Assembly (NCBI GenBank): GCA_964416305.1
Contig: CAYQDM010000002.1
Span: forward strand, 1-64,000
Source of the DNA: Acidaminobacter sp964416305
GTDB taxonomy: Bacteria; Bacillota; Clostridia; Peptostreptococcales; Acidaminobacteraceae
DNA: 64,000 nucleotides
Direction: 5' to 3'
Part shown: piece by piece, positions 52,831-60,776 of the stretch
How positions within the stretch are numbered: the stretch's first letter is position 1
Layout: every line of letters starts with the position of its first letter
Translations under genes and position numbers: made by a program
The notes under the pieces: generated by a model
Told to the model about the DNA's origin: nothing
Seen by the model: the letters and a program-made list of their open reading frames with translations, nothing else
The model's database searches: none

Positions 52831-55038
52831 CTACTTCTGTTTCTCTTCCCTGCACTTCACCAGGAAAGTCGCCAAGTTGACACCTTTCGTACCTCGGCCA
52901 AAGCCCTCATCCATGCCATTCTTACGCGCGATTTCCGGAGTAACCTGAGTACCGCCCGCTGCCAGGCAAAGTTTGTCACGGACACCCTTCTCAATCGCAT
53001 ACTCGTGAAGCTTTTTCATGTTCTTGTAATGTACATCATCATGTGAAATGATCGTCGAGGCGAGAATGCCATCAGCATTGAGCTCAATCGCCGCATCCAC
53101 CAGTTTCTCAACCGGAACAGATGTGCCGAGATACTCAACCTCAATGCCATACTTCTCAATACCGCCGTGCTTGATATCAATGATCTCACGCATCCCGACA
53201 GAGTGCTCATCTTCGCCAACAGTTGCAGCGACAAGGAGCATCGGCTTTTCTTCAATAATCGCACGTATCTCCTCATCAGACAGAACCTCTGGCTCAGGCG
53301 GAATCTCCAGTTTATCGAGATCCAATTCAAAGCCGACAACACCCTTAACCTGAACGCGGGTACCTTCTGCCGGATGCATTACTTCGAGGTGAATGACCTC
53401 AACATCTGTCAGATTCATCTTCTTCGCAAATTCAATCGCTGCAAATTCAGCCTTGCGCTTGGATGTTGGGAGGAAGAGGTCGATGGTGACGACACCATCG
53501 GCAAGCCACTGCACTTCAGGCTTGATGACATTGGTGTCATAATACTTAGCCACTTCTTCGATACGCTTATCAACGTTGTCATTCTCGTCCAGCTCATTGA
53601 TGTAGACAATCTTCGAGCGGTCCTCGAGCGTGCAGCCGTCAATCAGCTTCGAAGGGGCACCCACAAATTCAGCGCCGTACTGCTCGACATTATTGTAGCC
53701 GTAATGCGCTGTGACCGGCGCCATGTAGTCCGCTTCGCGCTTGAATACCGCGCCTGCGCCCACGCCGCCATCGATTTTGCGGGCGATCCCATCACCATTG
53801 CGCTCCGGATACTTCGCAGAGTCAACGAAGAAGCCCTTCTCGACCGCTTCAAAGTAGCCGCCAACCTCAAGGATTTCCTCCATATAGAGCACTGCGCGCT
53901 CTTTCAGCTCACGCGCGGTCTCCCGCAGGACGCCCTCCGACTTCAGCTCGACCATCTCCATGAGTGCATCCATGCCCACAAAAGTCTGCTTCGCCGTGTC
54001 GCACGCCTCGATGTTGTAAACATGCCAAGGCACGTTTCTACCTTCGTCCGGCGTGATGGTGGACTGGATGTCCGCGCTGGTGAGCTTGGAAATCATCATG
54101 TTAAGGACGTGGGTGACCGTCGCTTCACGGGAAGACGACGTGATGTACTTCGTGTTCATCTGCGCGCGCATTCTGTAACCTTCGAAGAAGTCGCGGAGCG
54201 CAACAGCATACGGGAGGTCAAATTTAAGTGCAGGTGCAGGGCTCGCCGATGGTGGCACCGTCGACAAACAGATATTTTCGCGCTTCATTCCGACTTTTTC
54301 AGAGTACTTCGAGTTGATGGCGTGCTGTACAATGAGCTCCGGCATGACTTTCCAGGCCTCGCGCGCTGTAGCGTTGGCGTTGTGGGCACCGTCGATTTGC
54401 GCCATATCCGCCCATGCCATTAGGGACTTCGACTCTGCAGCGTCAATGAAGGAACGCACCATATTGACGTTTCTGTAGAGGACGTTGTACTGTGGATCCT
54501 GGTGAGCGCCGTTAACGCCTTCTTCAGCAAACATAACAGCGACGTCAGGACCTGCAACACCTGAAACGTAAGAATGGTAGTTGATTGGTCTGCCGACTTC
54601 TTCCTCAATCATATCGAGCGCTTTTCTGTGAGCTCTGACTTGCTTTCTGGTTATTGGAATACCGCCGATGCCCTGCGGGGAGCCTTCAATCAGCCCGTCA
54701 AAATGGGATTGACCAGCGGTCCTGATGACCATGATATGGTCAGCGCCGTGCCATGCAGCCATGCGCATGCGTCGGATGTCGTCCTCGAATCGGCCGGACG
54801 CTATTTCGGTGGTGATTGTGTTGAGTGGTTGTGGATCCAGGTTTCCGAAGTACTGGATATCGCATGGAATGCCAATGCCGTTCTTGAGTGGCTCGCTGCA
54901 GTCGGCATATTCAAAAGGTCCGAGCTTTAGCCCCGGCGCCGGCTTTCTCCAAGACCAGCCGCGACGTTTAGGCGCATAACTTTCGAGGTCGCTGATAATG
55001 GCGCGGATATCGAGTTTATCTGTGGCTTTAATCGTCAT
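52831..55038 (-). CDS. oraE: D-ornithine 4,5-aminomutase subunit OraE
   Basis: 735 residues. The large, adenosylcobalamin- and PLP-binding subunit moves the amino group of D-ornithine from C5 to C4, giving 2,4-diaminopentanoate. The B12 base-off motif (EDEHSVGMREI, histidine near residue 610) lies in a C-terminal Rossmann domain; the TIM-barrel part has RTAGQSHFDGLIEGSPQG and ITSSSREATV. It overlaps oraS by one base. Near word B is present at about 53492 (LADGVV). Confidence 0.97.
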   Translation of the reverse strand: MTIKATDKLDIRAIISDLESYAPKRRGWSWRKPAPGLKLGPFEYADCSEPLKNGIGIPCDIQYFGNLDPQPLNTITTEIASGRFEDDIRRMRMAAWHGADHIMVIRTAGQSHFDGLIEGSPQGIGGIPITRKQVRAHRKALDMIEEEVGRPINYHSYVSGVAGPDVAVMFAEEGVNGAHQDPQYNVLYRNVNMVRSFIDAAESKSLMAWADMAQIDGAHNANATAREAWKVMPELIVQHAINSKYSEKVGMKRENICLSTVPPSASPAPALKFDLPYAVALRDFFEGYRMRAQMNTKYITSSSREATVTHVLNMMISKLTSADIQSTITPDEGRNVPWHVYNIEACDTAKQTFVGMDALMEMVELKSEGVLRETARELKERAVLYMEEILEVGGYFEAVEKGFFVDSAKYPERNGDGIARKIDGGVGAGAVFKREADYMAPVTAHYGYNNVEQYGAEFVGAPSKLIDGCTLEDRSKIVYINELDENDNVDKRIEEVAKYYDTNVIKPEVQWLADGVVTIDLFLPTSKRKAEFAAIEFAKKMNLTDVEVIHLEVMHPAEGTRVQVKGVVGFELDLDKLEIPPEPEVLSDEEIRAIIEEKPMLLVAATVGEDEHSVGMREIIDIKHGGIEKYGIEVEYLGTSVPVEKLVDAAIELNADGILASTIISHDDVHYKNMKKLHEYAIEKGVRDKLCLAAGGTQVTPEIARKNGMDEGFGRGTKGVNLATFLVKCREEKQK

Positions 55039-55415
55039 TATCTGTTACCTCCTTTGAACATAGTTACAGCGTCATCCCAGAACTTACCTTCGATCAATGC
55101 GAGTCCTGCTTCACGAACAGAAAGATTTTTTTCTTTCGCGATTCTGTAAATTACGTTGCCCGTGCCGTGTCCGATCAACCCGCGATCAATGGCACCCTCT
55201 ACAAGCGGCATAGCTTCAAGGCTTGAAAATCCCATACGAAGCAGGACAGATCTCTCAACAGATGGCGTCGTGTGAGTGCGAGCCAGTTCCAAAAGTGGAT
55301 CAACCACTTTTTCAGTCAACTGCCAGAAATAATCCTTGAGTTGTTCGTCCGTCATGTTTTTAAGGTGCTCGCGTCTCGACTCGAAGTCGTCTGCTCTTCT
55401 TTCAGAACCTTTCAT
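55038..55415 (-). CDS. oraS: D-ornithine 4,5-aminomutase subunit OraS
   Basis: 125 residues from ATG 55413-55415 with AGGAGG. The small subunit (LKDYFWQLTEKVVDPLLELARTHT, SVERSVLLRMGF) is required with OraE. A word A array separates it from ortB upstream; the transcript presumably reads through it. Confidence 0.95.
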   Translation of the reverse strand: MKGSERRADDFESRREHLKNMTDEQLKDYFWQLTEKVVDPLLELARTHTTPSVERSVLLRMGFSSLEAMPLVEGAIDRGLIGHGTGNVIYRIAKEKNLSVREAGLALIEGKFWDDAVTMFKGGNR

Positions 55416-55469
55416 GAGTAACCTCCTAATATTTGTTTTAGTTGGTGTTTTGGGGCCTAAATTATATTG

Positions 55470-55605
55470 CGGGTCCGACCCCATGTGTCACCCTCGGGCC
55501 ATGCGGGTCTGCGGCTAGCGCCTATCGACACCATGTGTCACATTCTTATGTCCACGCGGGTCTGACCCCATGTGTCATGTCCACGCGGGTCTGACCCCAA
55601 ATGTC
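55470..55605 (-). repeat. Word A array between ortB and oraS
   Basis: Exact words at 55559-55569 and 55588-55598, a one-base variant (GGGTCCGACCCC, about 55472-55483) and a long form (about 55504-55532). The ATGTGTCA and GTCCACGCGG spacers repeat. Confidence 0.9.
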
Positions 55606-55609
55606 ACTT

Positions 55610-57031
55610 TTAAAGAATTTCCTTCAGCGCCGCTCGAACAAATGCTTCGTCCGTCTTTGTCTCTACAGCGAGGAACGCAACGTCAGCATCGCTGACTTCT
55701 GTAACCTTATTATTGACAACAGCATTCTTGATTAACGATTTCCTAAGCTTTGTCATGTCGAGATCCACAGCCCTAATCATGCCAGGATTCTCAGGAATGA
55801 CAATGGATTCCCCTGCAACTTCCGTCCTTGGATCCCCAAATACAATCTCAATGCCATTGTTGCGAGCGAACGAAAGCTGCGATGCATGATGCTTGCCCGC
55901 ACCAGTATATTCAGTCTCCTGAACCACGATAATCTGATCGCGATCCATCTCCTGAGCCAGAGAAAATGCTGCCGCCAGCGCCGTATTCCCCGCCGGTCCA
56001 CGCTCGAGGCCTTCCACCTGAGCCATCGCCTCTGTGATGTAAAAAACTTCACCCTGATTAACCTGGAGATAGCGATCCATGTATCGCAGCGGTCGCGCCG
56101 CAGAACGCGGCACATCCGAACGGTCCGGCCAAGTAGCGAACGGAACGCCAAAGCCCGTATGCCCAGTCGTAAAGGATTTCTTGTTAAACATAGTATCACT
56201 CGCCATATGGAGGCCAGCAAGATTAACACTCGCCGCCACAACTTGTGTATTCAGAGCGCCTGCCTTAATCAGGCCGCGAGCCGTACCAGTCAAATTGCCG
56301 CCGCCAGCGTTCGTTGCCACGACCACATCCGGGTCCCGGCCAATGCGTTCGCGCATCTGCATGATCAGCTCATAGCCCAGCGTCTCAACGCCCGCAATAC
56401 CAAATGGTGTATACAAAGAAGCATTAAAGTAGCCAGTCTCTTCCAGCAAACGCAAGAACGTATAAAACAGCTCAGGTCCAACAGAAAGCTGAACCACTTC
56501 AGCGCCATGGGCCTCACACTTACGAGCCTTTTCAACGATCTCCGGCTGACCAACGCCTTTGGAATCGTAGCACTCCTGAACCACAATGCACTTCAGCCCC
56601 TGCATGGCAGCCTGTGAAGCCACCGCTGCGCCGTAGTTGCCGCTGGTCGCCGCAATGACGCCCTTGTACCCAAGTCGCTTCGCATGATAGACTGCAGTCG
56701 CCGCGCGTCGCTCTTTGAAGCTGCCGGACGGATTGCCCGCCTCGTCCTTGACAAAAATCCTTGCACCTTTGCCAGGTGCAGCGTATTTTCTGGCAAGCTC
56801 AGTTATATTTTTAAGTTCAAAAATCGGCGTGTTTCCAACACTCGTCTGACTCTGGATCTTCTGAATCTCTTCAAGCGTATAGCCGGTTTCCTTCATCATT
56901 TTTTCATAGTCAAATGCAATCGCGCCACTCTCAAAATCAGCGTAGTCAATGCCGACCGCCTTTTTCATAATCTCATTTCGACGGCTCATGACCGCCTCAT
57001 AGGAATTGTCTCTAACCTCTAAATTACTCAT
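55610..57031 (-). CDS. ortB: 2-amino-4-oxopentanoate thiolase subunit OrtB
   Basis: 473 residues from ATG 57029-57031 (GGAGGTG before it, preferred over a GTG nine bases earlier). PLP fold-type II: DEAGNPSGSFKERRAA carries the PLP lysine, ATSGNYGAAVA and NAGGGNLTG bind phosphate. With OrtA it cleaves 2-amino-4-ketopentanoate with CoA into acetyl-CoA and alanine. Its start overlaps ortA by 8 bases. Confidence 0.96.
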   Translation of the reverse strand: MSNLEVRDNSYEAVMSRRNEIMKKAVGIDYADFESGAIAFDYEKMMKETGYTLEEIQKIQSQTSVGNTPIFELKNITELARKYAAPGKGARIFVKDEAGNPSGSFKERRAATAVYHAKRLGYKGVIAATSGNYGAAVASQAAMQGLKCIVVQECYDSKGVGQPEIVEKARKCEAHGAEVVQLSVGPELFYTFLRLLEETGYFNASLYTPFGIAGVETLGYELIMQMRERIGRDPDVVVATNAGGGNLTGTARGLIKAGALNTQVVAASVNLAGLHMASDTMFNKKSFTTGHTGFGVPFATWPDRSDVPRSAARPLRYMDRYLQVNQGEVFYITEAMAQVEGLERGPAGNTALAAAFSLAQEMDRDQIIVVQETEYTGAGKHHASQLSFARNNGIEIVFGDPRTEVAGESIVIPENPGMIRAVDLDMTKLRKSLIKNAVVNNKVTEVSDADVAFLAVETKTDEAFVRAALKEIL

Positions 57032-57332
57032 TGTCGTCACCTCCGAACAAAATGCTTCGAAGCTGGCATGAAATCGTCAATAGCTCCGGCACATAATCCC
57101 CAAACGAATGCGAATAAGTTGGAAACACTTCAACCAACTCACCGGTCACGTGCCGGCCAGTCAAAGTCACAACTTCGACCGTCTCGCCCATCTGCGCGTC
57201 ACTCTCCGCAATGCCCTTCACCCAAAGCTCAAGGGGCACCGCCTTAGTATCATCAGGTACCTGCGGCGCGCGCTGATCCGGCGTTAAAACCGTATCGTGC
57301 ACTCGCACCCAATCCCCTTTTTTCGCTGCCAT
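57024..57332 (-). CDS. ortA: 2-amino-4-oxopentanoate thiolase subunit OrtA
   Basis: 102 residues from ATG 57330-57332. Small partner of OrtB (GDWVRVHDTVLTPDQRAPQVP, YSHSFGDYVPELL). The ortA stop lies inside the start of ortB, so the two subunits are translationally coupled. Confidence 0.93.
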   Translation of the reverse strand: MAAKKGDWVRVHDTVLTPDQRAPQVPDDTKAVPLELWVKGIAESDAQMGETVEVVTLTGRHVTGELVEVFPTYSHSFGDYVPELLTISCQLRSILFGGDDNE

Positions 57333-57608
57333 AGTGAACACCATCCTTTTCATCTCTGAATCCCTGAATTGGAGATCTCCAACTATGCTCTGATCCCCAA
57401 AATGCTTCAATAAAAACAAGTAATTATTTTAGCCGATGGTCACCCATCCCACAACCTCACCCGTTTCACGAAGGCTCCGAAAGTGACAACGATGCGATAT
57501 TGAGGATGGCAAGACCATCGGCAGATACTTAGAGCAACCGGACTCTAACCAACTTAGCGCCGGTTAAAACCCCAGATGCGCTGATCCTAACCTAAAATGT
57601 CATCTGAA
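57333..57608. other. Gap in ornithine operon with inverted word B pair
   Basis: No gene. Word B at 57432-57441 and its complement at 57514-57523 could form a hairpin between ord and ortA and might tune expression of downstream genes. Confidence 0.6.
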
Positions 57609-58658
57609 TTACTTGATGAAGTCTCTGAAATCGCCCATGATCGCGCGTGGAACTGGAAGGTCGATCATAGTGACAAGGCCTGGCGCAGCGTTTATGACGT
57701 GAGGGATCATGTTGACGCACATAGCGTATGTGCCAATGCCGCCCTCGACTTCAGGTGTATTGGACATGTTGATCGCAGGTGAACCTTTGATCGTAATGTA
57801 GTCGCCAGTGCTGGTGCCGCCCATTTCAGGCTCGATTTGCTGCGGATGGATCATATCGATTTTGACTTCGCCATCGACGAAACCTTGACCTGTCATTGTG
57901 ACGCCAGCGACGTCGCCAGCTGCGGCAAAGCCGTATGGAGACTTTCTGTCAACTTCTGTAACGATTGGGCTCATTTGCTGCTCGAACTTGTCAACTTTCC
58001 AGCCAATCGCGTCCGCGATCATTTGGATGGACTCCGCGAAGCCAACATGGCCAGCGAGGGTACCGTTTTTGACATTTGCATCGAAGTCAGCGAGTTTGCT
58101 GCCGACGCCTTGTTCGTGCATAACAACCGGGCCAAATGGCGACAGGCTGTTGACGCGCTTGGCTTGGATGTGCTCAACATCTTCCATGCAGCCGGTCATG
58201 CAGACGACGAGAAGGTCCATCATGAGGCCAGGGTTGATGCCTGTGCCAAGAACCGTGACGCCATTTTCTTTGGCGATACGGTCGAGCTCTGCAGCGAGTT
58301 CAGGGTTTTGCGCTTGTGGATAAGCCATTTCCTCAGCCGTTGAAATGACGTTGATTTTCTTTTCGAGACAAGCTTTGATTCTTGGGAATGCTTCTTTTGT
58401 ATAAGAATCAGTAGCAGTCATGATGACGTCGCAGCATTTTTCTGTGATCGTCGCGTCAAAGTCATTGCTGATGATGACCGGCTTACGGTCGCCGCGCTCT
58501 ACACCAAGGTATTCGTATATATCTCTTCCAACGCGAGTTGCGTTGCGGTCAACAACTGCTACAATTTCAACACCTTTTTTCTTAAGCAACATTTTTGCCA
58601 TTCCGCTGCCCATTGCGCCGAAGCCCCAGATTGCCACTTTAACATTTGGTTTTTGCAT
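57609..58658 (-). CDS. ord: 2,4-diaminopentanoate dehydrogenase
   Basis: 349 residues from ATG 58656-58658 with GGAGGTGG. It oxidatively deaminates 2,4-diaminopentanoate with NAD(P)+. Rossmann start VAIWGFGAMGSGMAKMLL, then VLGTGINPGLMMDLL and SLSPFGPVVMHEQGVG. First gene of the operon, directly after a sigma-54 promoter. Confidence 0.96.
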   Translation of the reverse strand: MQKPNVKVAIWGFGAMGSGMAKMLLKKKGVEIVAVVDRNATRVGRDIYEYLGVERGDRKPVIISNDFDATITEKCCDVIMTATDSYTKEAFPRIKACLEKKINVISTAEEMAYPQAQNPELAAELDRIAKENGVTVLGTGINPGLMMDLLVVCMTGCMEDVEHIQAKRVNSLSPFGPVVMHEQGVGSKLADFDANVKNGTLAGHVGFAESIQMIADAIGWKVDKFEQQMSPIVTEVDRKSPYGFAAAGDVAGVTMTGQGFVDGEVKIDMIHPQQIEPEMGGTSTGDYITIKGSPAINMSNTPEVEGGIGTYAMCVNMIPHVINAAPGLVTMIDLPVPRAIMGDFRDFIK

Positions 58659-58682
58659 TTTGAAAGCCACCTCCGAAAATTT

Positions 58683-58698
58683 ACCCACATGTGTGGGT
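58683..58698 (-). promoter_or_regulatory. Palindrome in the ord leader
   Basis: ACCCACA and TGTGGGT face each other across two bases, between the sigma-54 promoter and the ord ribosome site. It could be an operator or leader hairpin. Confidence 0.5.
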
Positions 58699-58713
58699 CT
58701 TGCCAATTATATA

Positions 58714-58730
58714 CGCAAACCTCGTGCCAA
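58714..58730 (-). promoter_or_regulatory. Sigma-54 promoter of the ornithine operon
   Basis: TTGGCACGAGGTTTGCG matches the -24/-12 consensus TTGGCACNNNNNTTGCW at all key positions (GG and GC 10 bases apart), 56 bases before the ord start on the correct strand. Confidence 0.92.
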
Positions 58731-59071
58731 ATTTCCAAAACGCATAAAAATATATCAGATTACTTCAAAATATTTAAAATTTTTTTTCTGCCGATGGTCA
58801 TTTCACCCCCACCTCCAGCATTCCGCAGCCATTCCTGCAATATATTGTCTTTCTTACTGTTTTTGTACTATATAATGAAGGAAACCCGCCGAAAACAGGT
58901 ACATAATCTACAATTTTCAACTTCTGAAATATCAAAATGAATCTATAGACAAATTTAAATTTATTTTTCCAATAATATGAGAGCTAAGAACGCATAATCA
59001 TTCCAATATTCTGATAATATTTATGTGGTGATTGGGTGTTGGAGTAAAAACCCTTTTAAAAATGTAAAAAA

Positions 59072-59108
59072 GCAAAATATTTTGCGCTTCCGCCGCAAAA
59101 TATTTTGC
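59072..59108. promoter_or_regulatory. Twin GCAAAATATTTTGC boxes: terminator and possible enhancer
   Basis: The 14-bp palindrome GCAAAATATTTTGC occurs at 59072-59085 and 59095-59108. Together they form a 15-bp stem with T6 on the minus strand, a good terminator for the activator gene. Each box is also a symmetric protein-binding site about 350 bases upstream of the sigma-54 promoter. A third copy lies at 60584-60597 inside the activator gene. Confidence 0.65.
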
Positions 59109-59154
59109 TTTTTTCTGTTTGAAGCATACCCGCCCAATCTTAAGCGGATCCCTT

Positions 59155-59215
59155 CCATGCGGGTCCGACCCCGTCGGTTCACCCCAGTAGGTCTGACCCC
59201 GACGGTTCATCCCAG
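59155..59215 (-). repeat. Word A cluster after the activator gene
   Basis: One exact copy (59190-59200) and a one-base variant (GGGTCCGACCCC, about 59161-59172) with CGGTTCAC/CCAG spacers. Confidence 0.8.
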
Positions 59216-59219
59216 CGGT

Positions 59220-60626
59220 TCAATCCAGTTGTTTCAATTTATATTGCAAATTCTGCCTCGACATACCCAGGCTCTCAGCCGCCTTGGAAATATTGCCGCC
59301 ACTTAATTTCATGGCTCTCTCAATTTCCTTTTCCTCTATGCTCCTAAGGAACGCAGCCAAGGTTTGCGAACCCCTTGGCGTCATTTCTTCCTTAGCAGCA
59401 GACGAGTAGGTCTGACCCCGTAAGAGCTCCGCAACATGAGAAGGAAGATGTTCCCGGCCAATCACATGCTCATCAGTCACCATATTCATGGCAGACTCGA
59501 TAAAGTTCTGAAGCTCCCGGACATTACCCGGCCAGAAATAGTCCTTGAACCACTGGGAAACCTCGCCTGAAAGCATCCAGACATCCTTATCAAGTGACTC
59601 ATTGAACTGGCGCACAAAATGGTCCACCAACAGCGGGATATCATCCTGACGCTCACACAGCAGCGGAATCTTAATGTAAATGACATTCAACCTATAAAAC
59701 AGGTCCTTCCTGAAAGCTCCGGACTGCATGAGCTCAAAGGGATCCTCGTTCGTGGCAGCAATAATCCTGACATTAATTTTGATATCCTGCTGGCCGCCCA
59801 CGCGCCTGACATAACTCTCCTGCAGCACCCGCAGGAGCTTCGCCTGAAGCTCCTCACTCATGGAGTTGATCTCATCGAGGAACAGTGTTCCGCCATTGGC
59901 CTGCTCAAACAGCCCAGGCCGGTCCAGCGCCCCGGTAAAACTCCCCTTCACCGAGCCAAAGAGAATGCTCTCAAGCAAAGTATCCGGAATCGCCGCGCAG
60001 TTTTGCGCAATAAAAGGCTTATCCCACCGACCGCTGGCACTGTGTATACTCTGGGCAAAGAGCTCCTTGCCGGTACCCGTATCCCCGTGAATCAACACGC
60101 TGGAAGTCGTCTCCGCCGCCCGCCGCGCGATCCGGATCGACTCCATAAAAGCCGGGCTGCGGCCAATCAAATGCTCAAAAGTGTAATGAGTTCGCACCTG
60201 AAACTTGTATTTTTCGGGGTTCACCAGCTTTGCCTGAAGATCCAGAATCTTCTCGGACATATGCGTCACATCCGTGAAGTTCTTGGAAATCTCCACGGCG
60301 CCCACCAAGTCCTCGCCTTCAAAAATGGGAAACGTGGTGTTCACCGTTGTGATCCGCTTCCCTTTCAGGTTCAGATAGCTCTGCATCTTCTGCCGCACCG
60401 GCTTTCGGTGGGTCATGGCCATCAGCAGCGTGCTGTTTTCCTGGGTCCAGTTTGGAAACACCTCGAGAAGGTGCCGCCCAATGACAGTCTCCGCAGACAG
60501 CCCCTCAATTTTTTCCATAGCCTCATTGTAAGCGACAGTGACGCCATCCCGGTTGATGATGTGGATGCCCTCTTCAATTTCCTGCAAAATATTTTGCGTC
60601 GCATAAATTAACAATTTTTGGTCCAA
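59220..60626 (-). CDS. Sigma-54-dependent PAS-AAA+ activator of ornithine fermentation
   Basis: 468 residues from TTG 60624-60626 (GGAGGA before it). PAS domain (about 10-120), AAA+ domain with Walker A GDTGTGKE, the sigma-54 contact loop as GSFTGA, GGTLFLDEIN and FRKDLFYRLNV, then a Fis-type helix-turn-helix (NISKAAESLGMSRQNLQYKLKQL). No receiver domain, so the PAS may sense a small molecule. Word A lies in frame (59409-59419) in the linker before the DNA-binding domain, read LRGQTYSS. Control of the adjacent operon is inferred from position and the promoter. Confidence 0.92.
   Translation of the reverse strand: MDQKLLIYATQNILQEIEEGIHIINRDGVTVAYNEAMEKIEGLSAETVIGRHLLEVFPNWTQENSTLLMAMTHRKPVRQKMQSYLNLKGKRITTVNTTFPIFEGEDLVGAVEISKNFTDVTHMSEKILDLQAKLVNPEKYKFQVRTHYTFEHLIGRSPAFMESIRIARRAAETTSSVLIHGDTGTGKELFAQSIHSASGRWDKPFIAQNCAAIPDTLLESILFGSVKGSFTGALDRPGLFEQANGGTLFLDEINSMSEELQAKLLRVLQESYVRRVGGQQDIKINVRIIAATNEDPFELMQSGAFRKDLFYRLNVIYIKIPLLCERQDDIPLLVDHFVRQFNESLDKDVWMLSGEVSQWFKDYFWPGNVRELQNFIESAMNMVTDEHVIGREHLPSHVAELLRGQTYSSAAKEEMTPRGSQTLAAFLRSIEEKEIERAMKLSGGNISKAAESLGMSRQNLQYKLKQLD
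60584..60597. promoter_or_regulatory. Third GCAAAATATTTTGC box, inside the activator gene
   Basis: Same 14-bp palindrome as at 59072 and 59095, encoded as QNILQ near the activator N-terminus. It may allow autoregulation. Confidence 0.4.
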
Positions 60627-60696
60627 GGGTATTCCTCCCGACCAGAGTATTTATTCATGTACAATCTTTAAGAAATTTATGCTGAAAACAGCGTTT

Positions 60697-60745
60697 GCCG
60701 ATGGTCTCCCAAGCCACCCCACAATCAAAGGGCGGCTGGAAAACC
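60697..60745. repeat. Inverted word B pair after glyA
   Basis: TGCCGATGGT (from 60696) faces ACCATCGGCA (about 60736-60745, first base of the full word differs), spaced by about 30 bases. It could fold in the glyA 3' end. Confidence 0.7.
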
Positions 60746-60776
60746 ATCGGCAGACTATTATTGTATTTAAAATTTT

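Larger units (their letters stand above)
58659..59219. other. Regulatory gap between activator and ornithine operon
   Basis: No gene. Contains a palindrome, the sigma-54 promoter, word B (58790-58799), a hairpin with GCAAAATATTTTGC boxes and word A copies. Confidence 0.75.
3075..60706. repeat. Dispersed word B: GCCGATGGTC, 28 exact copies
   Basis: Plus orientation starts: 3075, 10157, 15670, 19988, 21843, 24183, 26958, 31174, 33461, 42349, 47242, 57432, 58790, 60697. Minus orientation (GACCATCGGC) starts: 4115, 5751, 8290, 10514, 15141, 17943, 23530, 25646, 26927, 31063, 40326, 43683, 48909, 57514. Flanks 5' of the word are T-rich. About ten more sites differ by one base. Chance expectation is 0.12 copies. 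Confidence 0.95.

Noticed and set aside
53167..54423. Plus-strand open frame over oraE
   Set aside because: Antisense shadow of a highly conserved enzyme.
3075..60706. Word B as Chi, KOPS or SpoIIIE-guiding sequence
   Set aside because: Those show strong orientation bias along a replichore; here the orientations are exactly 14 to 14. Not excluded genome-wide.
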